Shown here piece after piece: positions 44,529 through 52,431 of a stretch of DNA of 64,000 bases. Positions within the stretch are counted from its first letter, which is position 1; every line of letters begins with the position of its first letter. The DNA is from Geodermatophilus obscurus DSM 43160 (GTDB lineage Bacteria; Actinomycetota; Actinomycetes; Mycobacteriales; Geodermatophilaceae). Below the pieces are notes generated by a model. The model was not told the DNA's origin, did no database searches, and worked only from the letters and a program-made list of their open reading frames with translations. The stretch is from positions 2,852,001 through 2,916,000 of the forward strand of contig NC_013757.1 in NCBI RefSeq assembly GCF_000025345.1, written 5' to 3'. The translations under genes were made by a program, and so were the position numbers.

Positions 44529-44954
44529 TCAGGGCACCGATCCGGCCGGGACGACCCACTCGGTGCGCTGTCCGGTCACGGCGGCGACGCCGTCGAAGTC
44601 CCCGTCGTAGTGCAGCACGGTCACCCGGTGCCGCTCGGCCACCGCACTGATGACCAGGTCGGCCAGCCCGACGCCCCGCCACCGGCCGGCGTCGGCCAGG
44701 GCCGCCTGGACCTGCAGCGCGCGCTGCCAGTCCCCGTCCTCGGTGGGCAGGTACTCGTAGGCGAGCCGGCGGTCGGCCCGGACCTCCCGGTACTCCCGCG
44801 GGGATCGGGCGCTGTACAGGGCCTCCAGGTCCAGGGCGGCGCAGGTGGCGAGCAGCCCGGCGGACAGCAGGGGGACGACGCGGTCGGCCACCTGCGGGGC
44901 GGGCACCCTCGCGGCCGCGCTGGTGTCGAGCAGGTAGCGGGCGACTACCGCCAC
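44529..44954 (-). CDS. vapC: PIN-domain toxin (VapC family ribonuclease)
   Basis: The 141-aa PIN domain has the first catalytic Asp in YLLDTSAAAR, a Glu in LDLEALYSAR, and the Asp residues in GLADLVISAVAERH and LHYDGDFDGVA. VapC toxins cleave tRNA or rRNA when freed from VapB. The GTG start overlaps the antitoxin stop region by 10 bases, so translation of the two is linked. Confidence 0.9.
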   Translation of the reverse strand: MAVVARYLLDTSAAARVPAPQVADRVVPLLSAGLLATCAALDLEALYSARSPREYREVRADRRLAYEYLPTEDGDWQRALQVQAALADAGRWRGVGLADLVISAVAERHRVTVLHYDGDFDGVAAVTGQRTEWVVPAGSVP

Positions 44955-45151
44955 GCCCGGTCCCGCTCCTCGCCGACGGCGAGGAGGGCCGAGGACCCGT
45001 CGAGCAGCCGCTCCACCTCGCGCCGGCGCGCGGCGGAGGCGGCCGCCTCGCGCAGCGCCCGGCCGACGGTCTCCTTGATCGTCGAGGTCGACAGCGCCGC
45101 CCGGGCCGCGTCGAGGTCGGCGTCGTCGATCTCCACCAGGCGTTTCGTCAC
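44945..45151 (-). CDS. vapB: VapB-family antitoxin
   Basis: The 68-aa product has the VapB N-terminus TKRLVEIDDADLDAARAAL followed by TIKETVGRALREA. A charged C-terminal tail (EERDRAWR) would occupy the toxin site. It starts with GTG at 45151. An inverted repeat TACGC-N5-GCGTA (45171-45185) lies 20 bases upstream in unusually AT-rich sequence, as expected for autoregulation by the VapBC complex. Confidence 0.88.
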   Translation of the reverse strand: MTKRLVEIDDADLDAARAALSTSTIKETVGRALREAAASAARRREVERLLDGSSALLAVGEERDRAWR

Positions 45152-45158
45152 AGGCGCC

Positions 45159-45190
45159 AGTATATATCCGTACGCGTGATGCGTATACAC
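45159..45190 (-). promoter_or_regulatory. vapBC promoter/operator
   Basis: The AT-rich patch AGTATATATCCG next to TACGCGTGATGCGTA (5-bp perfect arms, 45171-45185) and GTATACAC lies just upstream of vapB. It is one of the few AT-rich spots in the window. Confidence 0.6.
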
Positions 45191-45347
45191 GCCGCGGCCG
45201 CTGGGCGTGCCGCTGTCGCCCTCGAGGTCGCCGTCGACGCGGGCGTGCCGACCGTGCCGGCTCTGCTGCGCCGGCCCGGCACGCGGCCGGGACGACGGGG
45301 CGGTCCCCGCTGGCACGATGGGGCCCGGAGCGGAGGGAGGCGGTGTC

Positions 45348-45938
45348 GTGACCCTGCCCGGTCCCCTCCCCCACGGCATCCGCCGGTTCACGCTCGGCTC
45401 GGGCCCGCTGAAGCGCACGAGCGACACGGTGGAGTTCGTGTCGCGGGTCGTCGTCCTGCTCGTCGTGCTGCTCTCCGTGCCGGTCGCGCTCGCCGTGGGC
45501 ACCGCCGTCCGCTCCGACCTGGCGGCCACGGCCCGGCAGCAGGCCGAGGAGCGCACCCGGGTGACCGCCGTCGTGACCGCCGACGCGGTGGCACCCGCGG
45601 ACGCCTCCCCGCGCACCCGGGTCCCCGTGCCGGCCCGGTGGACGTCTCCCGGCGGGGAGCCGGTGGGTGGCGAGGTCCCCGCTCGGCCCACCACCCGTGC
45701 CGGGGACACCCTGACGCTGTGGACGACCGCCGACGGGCGGCGGTCCGACGAGCCGATGACCCCGGCCGAGGTGCGGCGTAGCACGCTGGTGCTGGTCGGC
45801 GCCGGGTGGGCGGGCAGCGTGGGCGCCGTCGTACTGCTGCACACCGCGCTGTGCCGGCTGCTCGACCGCCTGCGGGACCGGCGGTGGACCTGCGAGTGGG
45901 CCCGCGTCGAGCCGACGTGGAGCCGCCGCGTGCCCTGA
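45348..45938 (+). CDS. Rv1733c-like two-pass membrane protein
   Basis: The 196-aa product has one membrane helix near residues 30-52 (VSRVVVLLVVLLSVPVALAVGTAV) and a second near 145-167 (TLVLVGAGWAGSVGAVVLLHTAL). An extracytoplasmic loop of about 90 residues (TARQQAEERTRVTAVVTADA) lies between them. This is the arrangement of mycobacterial Rv1733c, whose role is unknown. The GTG at 45348 has GGAGGGAGG upstream. It appears to stand alone. Confidence 0.8.
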   Translation: MTLPGPLPHGIRRFTLGSGPLKRTSDTVEFVSRVVVLLVVLLSVPVALAVGTAVRSDLAATARQQAEERTRVTAVVTADAVAPADASPRTRVPVPARWTSPGGEPVGGEVPARPTTRAGDTLTLWTTADGRRSDEPMTPAEVRRSTLVLVGAGWAGSVGAVVLLHTALCRLLDRLRDRRWTCEWARVEPTWSRRVP

Positions 45939-46053
45939 CCGCCGGGCCGGCCCCGGACGACGGGAGGACGGCGCCGCGGCGGGCACCTAGGGTCGGCGGT
46001 CGTGCGCCCGACGTCGGCGCGCAGCCGCTGCCGTCGAGCTCTGCGAGGTGCCC

Positions 46054-46824
46054 GTGTCCGACGCCACCGCGACTCCCGCCCAGGTGCCCGTCCGGGTGCT
46101 CGGCGGGCCGACCGCGCTCATCGAGTACGGCGGCCTGCGGTTCCTCACCGACCCGACGTTCGACGCTCCGGGCGAGTACCCGCTCGGCGGTGGCCGCTCG
46201 CTGACCAAGACCGCCCCGTCCGCCGCCGACCCGGCCGACCTGGGCCCGGTCGACGCGGTCCTGCTCTCCCACGACCAGCACCCCGACAACCTCGACACCG
46301 CCGGTCGCGCCCTGCTCGCCGAGCTCCCGGTCGTGCTCACCACCCGCAGCGCGGCGGCGCGCCTCGGCGGGACGACGCGGGGGCTCGCCCCGTGGGACGC
46401 CGTGGACCTGCCCCGCCCCGGCGGCGGGACCGTCACCGTGACCGCGACGCCCGCGCTGCACGGCCCGGAGGGGTGCGAGCCGATCACCGGTGAGGTCGTG
46501 GGCTTCGTGCTGACCGCCGCCGGCCTGCCGACGGTCCACGTCAGCGGCGACAACGCGTCGCTCGACGTCGTCCGCGAGATCGCCGGGCGCGTCGGCCCGG
46601 TGGACACCGCGGTGCTCTTCGCCGGTGCCGCCCGCACCGCGCTCTTCGACGGCGCCCTGCTCACGATCGACGGCGCCCGGGCCGCCGAGGCCGCCAGGGT
46701 CCTCGGCGCGCGCCGGGTGGTCGCCGCCCACTGCGACAGCTGGGCGCACTTCACCGAGGGCCGCGAGGACGTCGTGGCCGCCTTCACCGCAGCCGGGATC
46801 GCCGACCGCCTGCAGCTGGACTGA
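46054..46824 (+). CDS. MBL-fold metal-dependent hydrolase (UlaG/RomA-like)
   Basis: The product is about 256 aa. It shows RVLGGPTALIEYGGLRFLTDPTFD, the metal motif LLSHDQHPDNLD in place of the classic HxHxDH, TPALHGPEG and VHVSGDNASLDVVREIA, a pattern of the UlaG-like beta-lactamase fold. The start is GTG at 46048 or 46054, with GCGAGG favouring 46054. It is followed 18 bp later by an acyl-CoA dehydrogenase on the same strand, so the two may form an operon. The substrate is unknown. Confidence 0.82.
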   Translation: MSDATATPAQVPVRVLGGPTALIEYGGLRFLTDPTFDAPGEYPLGGGRSLTKTAPSAADPADLGPVDAVLLSHDQHPDNLDTAGRALLAELPVVLTTRSAAARLGGTTRGLAPWDAVDLPRPGGGTVTVTATPALHGPEGCEPITGEVVGFVLTAAGLPTVHVSGDNASLDVVREIAGRVGPVDTAVLFAGAARTALFDGALLTIDGARAAEAARVLGARRVVAAHCDSWAHFTEGREDVVAAFTAAGIADRLQLD

Positions 46825-46842
46825 CCGCGCAGAGGAGTCCCC

Positions 46843-48027
46843 GTGCCCGACACCACCCCCCAGCGCGCCGGACGGGGAGCCGATCTCGAGGCGCTGCGGG
46901 AGCGCACCCGCGCCCTGTGCGCCGGCTTCCCGGACGCGTACTGGCGCGAGACCGACCGCGACCGCCGCTATCCGCAGGAGTTCGTCGACACCCTGACCGC
47001 GGCCGGCCTGCTGTCGGTCCTCATCCCTGCCGAGTACGGCGGCGCCGGCCTGGGCGTGACCGAGGCGTCCGTGGTGATGGAGGAGATCAACCGGTCCGGC
47101 GGGCACTCGGCCGCCTGCCACGCGCAGATGTACACGATGGGCGCCCTGCTGCGGCACGGCAGCCAGGCGCTGAAGGACGCCTACCTGCCGCACATCGCCC
47201 GGGGCGAGCTGCGGCTGCAGGCCTTCTCCGTCACCGAGGCCGCCGCCGGCTCGGACACCACCGCCATCGCCACCACCGCGACCCGCGACGGCGACGACTA
47301 CGTCATCACCGGGCACAAGAACTGGACCAGCCGCATCGCCGAGTCCGACCTGGCCCTCGTCCTCGCCCGCACCGGCCACGAGGACGCCGACCGGACCCGG
47401 GGGCTGACCCTCTTCCTCGTCGACCTGCGTCAGGTGCGCGCCGAGCAGCCGGAGACCCTGGAGGTCGTACCGGTGCGCACGATGTTCAACTACGCCACCA
47501 ACCAGGTGCACTACCGCGGCGTGCGGGTGCCTGCCGACCACGTCGTCGGGGCCGCCGACGCCGGCTTCCGCTACGTCCTCGACGGCTGGAACGCCGAGCG
47601 CATCCTGCTCGCCGCCGAGGCGATCGGGGACGGCTACTGGTTCGTCGAGCGAGCCGTCGCCTACGCCACCGGGCGGGAGGTCTTCGGCCGCCCGATCGGC
47701 GCCAACCAGGGCGTCGCGTTCCCCCTGGCCGACGTCTACATGAAGGTCCGCGCCGCGGACCTGGTGCGGTGGGAGGCCGCCCGGCTGTTCGACGCGGGAC
47801 AGCCCTGCGGCGCGGAGGCCAACATGGCCAAGCACCTGGCCTCCGAGGCCAGCTGGGCCGCGGCCAACGTCGCCCTGGACACGCACGGCGGCAACGGGTT
47901 CGTCGACGAGTACGACGTCGAGCGCAAGTTCCGGGAGACCCGGCTGTACCAGGTGGCGCCGGTCAGCAACAACATGATCAAGGCGTTCGTCGCCACGAAG
48001 GTGCTGGGGCTCCCCCGGTCCTACTGA
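46843..48027 (+). CDS. Acyl-CoA dehydrogenase
   Basis: The 394-aa flavoprotein has the normal layout. An N-terminal helical domain contains FVDTLTAAGLLSVLIPAEYGGAGLG. A middle beta domain contains FSVTEAAAGSDTTAIATTATRDGDDYVITGHKNWTSR. A C-terminal helical domain contains RILLAAEAIGDGYWFVERAVAYATGREVFGRPIGANQGV and DTHGGNGFVDEYDVER. The catalytic base could be the Glu in the GFVDEYDVER segment. It starts with GTG after AGAGGAG. The acyl-CoA specificity is not evident. Confidence 0.9.
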   Translation: MPDTTPQRAGRGADLEALRERTRALCAGFPDAYWRETDRDRRYPQEFVDTLTAAGLLSVLIPAEYGGAGLGVTEASVVMEEINRSGGHSAACHAQMYTMGALLRHGSQALKDAYLPHIARGELRLQAFSVTEAAAGSDTTAIATTATRDGDDYVITGHKNWTSRIAESDLALVLARTGHEDADRTRGLTLFLVDLRQVRAEQPETLEVVPVRTMFNYATNQVHYRGVRVPADHVVGAADAGFRYVLDGWNAERILLAAEAIGDGYWFVERAVAYATGREVFGRPIGANQGVAFPLADVYMKVRAADLVRWEAARLFDAGQPCGAEANMAKHLASEASWAAANVALDTHGGNGFVDEYDVERKFRETRLYQVAPVSNNMIKAFVATKVLGLPRSY

Positions 48028-48302
48028 GCAGACGTCGGCGCGGTCAGGACCGCCGGGTGCCCTCCGGCGTGGCGGCTGCGACGACGCCGTCCTCGCGGCC
48101 GTGCGCCTCGGGACGGGAGGCCCCGCCGCGGGCACCCACCCTCCTCCGGCCGGCACCCGGCGTCGTCCGCGGCCGTGCCCGTCGTCGGCCGGCCCGCACC
48201 GGGTCGTGGACACGCGGCGCGCACCCTCCGGCCGCCTCGGTCGTTCTTCACAGGACGTCGGTCGTCGCCCGGGACCGACGGATGGGAGCGAGGACCTCGT
48301 TC
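48028..48302. other. Gap after the acyl-CoA dehydrogenase
   Basis: The 275 bp contain GC-rich sequence without a convincing gene. GCCCCGCCGCGGGC near 48120 is a short palindromic stretch. No clear promoter is visible. Confidence 0.35.
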
Positions 48303-48704
48303 ATGCACGACGGGCGCATCACGTGGACGACCTGCCCCCGCTGCGGCGACCGGGCGGCCCTCGGCTGGCGGATCACCACCGGCCGCGACGGCGCGGTCCG
48401 GGAGGACCCGGTGTCGTTCCACTGCAACGTCGGCTGCACCCAGACGGACCTGCAGTTCCTCCACTGGTTCCCAGCCGGCGTCCCTGACCGGGCGCCCGGC
48501 TCACGGGCCGGGCCGAGGACGACCCGTCGCCTCCGGGTCGACCTCGCCACCGGTGCCCCGGACCGGTCCACCGCCCTCTCGTCCGACGCTGACCGAGCGC
48601 TTCCGCCCCGGGACGGGGGGTTCAGGACGCGGCCCGGTGGGCATGGCCGTAGCCGGGTCCAACAGCGGCTCGACCGCTCCCGCACCGCTCGAGGACCTCG
48701 ATGA
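48303..48704 (+). CDS. Small zinc-ribbon-like protein
   Basis: The product is 133 aa. The conserved N-terminal part ITWTTCPRCGDRAALGWR, followed by FHCNVGCT, offers four Cys in CxxC...CxxxC spacing for zinc. The C-terminal half is basic and low in complexity. The start lies at 48303 or, with FMHDG internal, at 48282. It overlaps the next gene by ATGA. A shorter protein with the same TW-TCP-CG--AA-GWR motif is encoded at 51962-52171. The function is unknown. Confidence 0.6.
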   Translation: MHDGRITWTTCPRCGDRAALGWRITTGRDGAVREDPVSFHCNVGCTQTDLQFLHWFPAGVPDRAPGSRAGPRTTRRLRVDLATGAPDRSTALSSDADRALPPRDGGFRTRPGGHGRSRVQQRLDRSRTARGPR

Positions 48705-50200
48705 CGCACGCCCCCACCCGGGCCCTCCCCCTGACCGACCGCACCCTGGACCAGCTGCCCCCCGGTGTCTCGGCACCGGACTACGACCGCGGGGCGCTGC
48801 GCCCCGGCATCGTCCACATCGGCGTCGGTGGGTTCCACCGCGCGCACCAGGCCGTCTACCTCGACGAGCTCGCCCGGCGCGGCGAGACGGGGTGGGGCGT
48901 CGTCGGTGTCGGCCTCCACAGCCGCGAGATCGGCGAGGTCCTGCACGCCCAGGACCGGCTGTACACCGTCGTGGAGCGCGCCGCGGACGAGGACGACGCC
49001 CGGGTGGTCGGGGTCCTGACCCGGTACCTGTACGCCCCCGACGACCCCGCAGCCGTGCTGGCGGTCCTGGCCGACGAGCAGACCCGCCTGGTGACCCTCA
49101 CCATCACCGGCACCGGCTACCGCATCGACGCCCACACCGGCGACTTTGACGCCGACGACGTCCACGTCGCCTCCGACCTGGAGGACCCGGGCCGGCCCGA
49201 GACGGTCTTCGGGTACCTGGTGGAGGCCCTGCACCGGCGGCGCGCCGCCGGGCTGGCCCCATTCACGGTCCTGTCCTGCGACAACATGCAGCACAACGGG
49301 TCGGCCGCCCGCACCGCCGTCGTCTCCTTCGCCCGGCTGCGCGACCCCGACCTGGCCGCCTGGATCGAGGAGCACGTCGCCTTCCCCAGCAGCATGGTCG
49401 ACCGCATCACCCCCACCACCACCCCCGAGGACCGCGACGCGGTCGCCGCCGCCACCGGGATCGACGACCGCTGGCCGGTCGTCACCGAGCCGTTCCGCCA
49501 GTGGGTCGTCGAGGACTCCTTCTGCAACGGCCGCCCCCCACTGGAGCAGGTCGGCGTCGAGTTCGTGGACGACGTCACGCCGTACGAGGTGGTGAAGACG
49601 CGGTTGCTCAACGCCGGGCACAGCGCCATCGCCTACCTCGGCTACCTGGCCGGCCTGCGGACCACCGCCGAGGTCATGGCCGACCCGGTCTTCCGCAGCT
49701 ACCTGACCCGGCTGATGGCCGAGGAGGTCGCCCCCGGGTTGCCCGAGCTCGAGGGGGTGGACCTGGCGGAGTACCAGCAGGTCCTGCTGGAGCGCCTGGC
49801 CAACCCGCAGATGGCCGACCAGCTGGCCCGCCTGGCCCGGCGCGGATCGACCAAGATCCCGAACTACCTGCTGCCCTCGGTGACGGCCGCCATGGAGCAG
49901 GGACGCCCGCACCCCCTGCTGTGCCTCGCCGTGGCCGGCTGGCTGCGCTTCCTGCGCGGACACGACTACGCCGGTGAGGAGGTCCCCATCCAGGGGCCAC
50001 GCACCGACCTGGTCCCGGTGGCCCAGGAGGCCGATGGCGACGCCACGCCGCTGCTGTCCGAGCGGAGCATCTTCGACCACGTCGGCCAGGACCCGCGGTT
50101 CGCCGAGCCGGTGCAGCGGGCCCTCGAGGCGCTGGACCGGGAGGGTCCCCGCGAGGTCGTCGAGCGGTACCTGGCCGGGGACGGGCGCCCGGCGTCGTGA
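48701..50200 (+). CDS. Mannitol dehydrogenase family protein (polyol 2-dehydrogenase)
   Basis: The 499-aa long-chain polyol dehydrogenase converts a hexitol to a ketose with NAD. It has the N-terminal cofactor region GIVHIGVGGFHRAHQAVYLDEL, VLSCDNMQHNG, MVDRITPTTTPED and the catalytic Lys region YEVVKTRLLNAGHSAIAYLGYLAG. A paralogue with the same segments lies at 56129-57646. It overlaps the HAD gene by GTGA, suggesting that oxidation and dephosphorylation belong to one small polyol module. Confidence 0.92.
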   Translation: MTHAPTRALPLTDRTLDQLPPGVSAPDYDRGALRPGIVHIGVGGFHRAHQAVYLDELARRGETGWGVVGVGLHSREIGEVLHAQDRLYTVVERAADEDDARVVGVLTRYLYAPDDPAAVLAVLADEQTRLVTLTITGTGYRIDAHTGDFDADDVHVASDLEDPGRPETVFGYLVEALHRRRAAGLAPFTVLSCDNMQHNGSAARTAVVSFARLRDPDLAAWIEEHVAFPSSMVDRITPTTTPEDRDAVAAATGIDDRWPVVTEPFRQWVVEDSFCNGRPPLEQVGVEFVDDVTPYEVVKTRLLNAGHSAIAYLGYLAGLRTTAEVMADPVFRSYLTRLMAEEVAPGLPELEGVDLAEYQQVLLERLANPQMADQLARLARRGSTKIPNYLLPSVTAAMEQGRPHPLLCLAVAGWLRFLRGHDYAGEEVPIQGPRTDLVPVAQEADGDATPLLSERSIFDHVGQDPRFAEPVQRALEALDREGPREVVERYLAGDGRPAS

Positions 50201-50922
50201 CCCCCCTGGACCCGGCGGCGGCGACCTCCCTCCTGTGCGATGCCGACGGCACGCTCTTCCCGTCGGAGGAGCCGGCCTACGCCGCCTCTGCCGACGTCAC
50301 CAACCGGTTCCTCGCCTCCCTCGGCTCCCGGCGGAGCCACGGCCCGCGGGAGCTGCAGGCCATGACCAACGGCAAGAACTTCCGGGGCGCCGCGCACGAG
50401 CTCGCGGCCGGGTACGGCCGCGAGCTCGTGCGGGCCGAGTTGGACTCCTGGGTGGCCGAGGAGAAGGACGTGGTGACCGCCCACCTGCGCACGGTGCTGC
50501 GCCCGGACCCGCAGGTCCGTGGACCCCTCATGCGTCTCGCCGGCCGCCTCGACCTGGCCGCGGTCACCTCCAGCGCCTCCAGCCGGCTGGACGCCTGCCT
50601 CGAGGTGACCGGCCTGGCACCGCTGTTCCCGCCGGAGCGCCGGTTCAGCGCCGAGGACTCGCTCCCGGAGCCGACCAGCAAGCCGGACCCGGCCGTCTAC
50701 ACCCACGCCGGGCAGGTCCTGGGGACCGCCCCCGGCGCGGGCATCGCCGTGGAGGACTCGATCAACGGCGCCCGATCGGCGGTCGCGGCCGGCTACCCGA
50801 CGGTGGGCATCGTCCTGTTCGTCCCGCCGCCGGACCGCGAGGACCGCACCGCGGCCCTGCGGGAGGCCGGGGTCAGCGCGGTCGTGGCGTCGTGGGAGGA
50901 GCTGGCCGACCTCCTGCTGTAG
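50197..50922 (+). CDS. HAD-superfamily sugar/polyol phosphatase
   Basis: The 241-aa product has HAD motif I (LLCDADGTLFPSEE, Asp nucleophile near residue 14), motif II (LAAVTSSASSRLDAC), motif III (TSKPDPAVY) and motif IV (GIAVEDSINGARSAVAAGY). A helical cap domain lies between I and II. This matches beta-phosphoglucomutase-like phosphatases. The GTG start overlaps the dehydrogenase stop. A plausible role is dephosphorylating a hexitol or ketose phosphate. Confidence 0.88.
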   Translation: MTPLDPAAATSLLCDADGTLFPSEEPAYAASADVTNRFLASLGSRRSHGPRELQAMTNGKNFRGAAHELAAGYGRELVRAELDSWVAEEKDVVTAHLRTVLRPDPQVRGPLMRLAGRLDLAAVTSSASSRLDACLEVTGLAPLFPPERRFSAEDSLPEPTSKPDPAVYTHAGQVLGTAPGAGIAVEDSINGARSAVAAGYPTVGIVLFVPPPDREDRTAALREAGVSAVVASWEELADLLL

Positions 50923-51189
50923 CGGGTCGTGGTCGGTCCCCCGGAGCCGGACGGGGCGCTCGCCCCACGCCCGCCGGGCGTGCGCACGGCGGGTCCGGGC
51001 AGTCGCAGCGCCTCGCGGTACTGACCATCCGCGGCCGGCGGGCCCCGAGCGGGTCTCCTCGGAGACGCTCGACCTCGGAGCGCCGGGGCGCTGTCTCCGG
51101 CGGGGTTTCGGACGGGACGAGACGGGCAGGTCTGGTCCGAGCCCCGCCCGCGGTCGTCACGCCGCACCGTGGGACGTGGAGAGGCCGCC
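50923..51189. other. Intergenic region before the GAF-ANTAR gene
   Basis: I see no gene in these 267 bp. A GGTCTCC/GGAGACG near-palindrome (51053-51067) is the only structure noted. Confidence 0.4.
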
Positions 51190-51927
51190 GTGGACATCGC
51201 CACCCGTTTCGCCGAGGCGCTGCACGAGCGCTCCGGCGGTCCCGACGACCCGGACCTGCTCGCCGTCCGGCTGGCGCGTGCCGCCGCCGCCGTGCTCCCC
51301 GTCGAGGGGGTCGGGCTGAGCGTCCACGGGGAGCGCGACCTGCGCACCCCCCTGGCGGCCAGCAGCGAGGTCGCCGCGACGGCCGAGCGGCTGCAGTTCA
51401 CCGCCGGCAGCGGGCCGTGCCTGCTCGCCGCCGAGTCCGGGCTGCCGGTCTTCGGCACCGAGGCGGTCCTGGCGCGTCGCTGGCCGGTCTTCCACGACCT
51501 GCTCGTCACCTCCACGCCGCTGCGCAGCGTGCTCGCCCTGTCGCTGCGCGGCCGGCTGGAGGGCGTCGGTGGGATGGACCTCTACTGCGCCGACCCCGAC
51601 GGGGCGACCGCCGTCGACGTCTTCGCGGCCCGGTACGTCGCCGAGCTGGTGGCCGACCACCTGGACGGCGCGGCCGACTGGTCGGTGTGGACCCCCACCG
51701 AGGCGCCGGCCTGGGTGGACACCCCGGATGCGCGGCGCCGCGGCCGGCTGTGGATGGCCGTCGGCATGCTCACGCTGGCCCTGGAGGTGCCCGCCGCGGA
51801 CGCCCTGGCGCTGCTGCGGGGCTATGCCTACGCCGCGGGCCGGACCGCCGATGACGTCGCCGCCGACCTGGTCGAGCGCCGCCTCGCACCCGACCGGCTG
51901 CGCACGGGCGCCGGCAGCGAGCACTGA
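51190..51927 (+). CDS. GAF-ANTAR domain regulator (RNA-binding antiterminator type)
   Basis: The 245-aa product has a GAF sensor domain at about residues 20-155 (LQFTAGSGPCLLAAESGLPVFG, RSVLALSLRGRLEGVGGMDLY). A C-terminal ANTAR domain follows (RGRLWMAVGMLTLALEVPAADALALLRGYAYAAGRTADDVAADLVERRL). ANTAR proteins bind paired RNA hairpins to prevent termination. The start GTG at 51190 has GGAGAGG. The target RNA is not apparent nearby. Confidence 0.85.
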   Translation: MDIATRFAEALHERSGGPDDPDLLAVRLARAAAAVLPVEGVGLSVHGERDLRTPLAASSEVAATAERLQFTAGSGPCLLAAESGLPVFGTEAVLARRWPVFHDLLVTSTPLRSVLALSLRGRLEGVGGMDLYCADPDGATAVDVFAARYVAELVADHLDGAADWSVWTPTEAPAWVDTPDARRRGRLWMAVGMLTLALEVPAADALALLRGYAYAAGRTADDVAADLVERRLAPDRLRTGAGSEH

Positions 51928-51961
51928 CCGGCCCGTCGTGGGCGCCCGATGGGCCGGCGCC

Positions 51962-52171
51962 TCACGCCCAGCTCCGGGCCGCGGCCGTCCAGCGCGCGGC
52001 CGACGACGGCAGGTCGCCGGTCCGGGGTGTCCGCCGGGCGAACACCTCCGCGCCCACTCCGCAGCCGCCGGGACAGTCCACCTCGAGCGGGAGGCCGCCG
52101 CGCCAGCCCACCGCGGCGCACCGCCCGCAGCTCGGGCAGGTCTCCCAGGTGAGGCGCTCACTCGTGCTCAT
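51962..52171 (-). CDS. Small zinc-ribbon-like protein, 69 aa
   Basis: The product starts MSTSERLTWETCPSCGRCAAVGWR and has four to five Cys (CPSC, DCPGGC) suited to zinc binding. It shares its core motif with the protein at 48303-48704, including Trp before the first Cys and GWR after it. It converges on the GAF-ANTAR gene 34 bp away. The function is unknown. Confidence 0.6.
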   Translation of the reverse strand: MSTSERLTWETCPSCGRCAAVGWRGGLPLEVDCPGGCGVGAEVFARRTPRTGDLPSSAARWTAAARSWA

Positions 52172-52431
52172 GACAGGACACCTCGTGGCCGCAGACGTCC
52201 ACGACCCAGCCGGGGAGCCGGAGACCTCCGGCGCGAGCCTGCGCGCTCCCGTGATGTTGAGGACTACCCAGCACGCCCGGGCCCAACCCGGCTCCGCCGG
52301 CGGGCGGCGACCCGACCCGGTCGCCGGGTCCCGCTGCCCGGCTGTGAGCTCACTGTCGGCCGGTGTGTCCGGGGAGCGGCACCGGTCCTGCCGGGACACA
52401 CTCCCCGGGACGGCGAAGGGACGCGGGCGGC

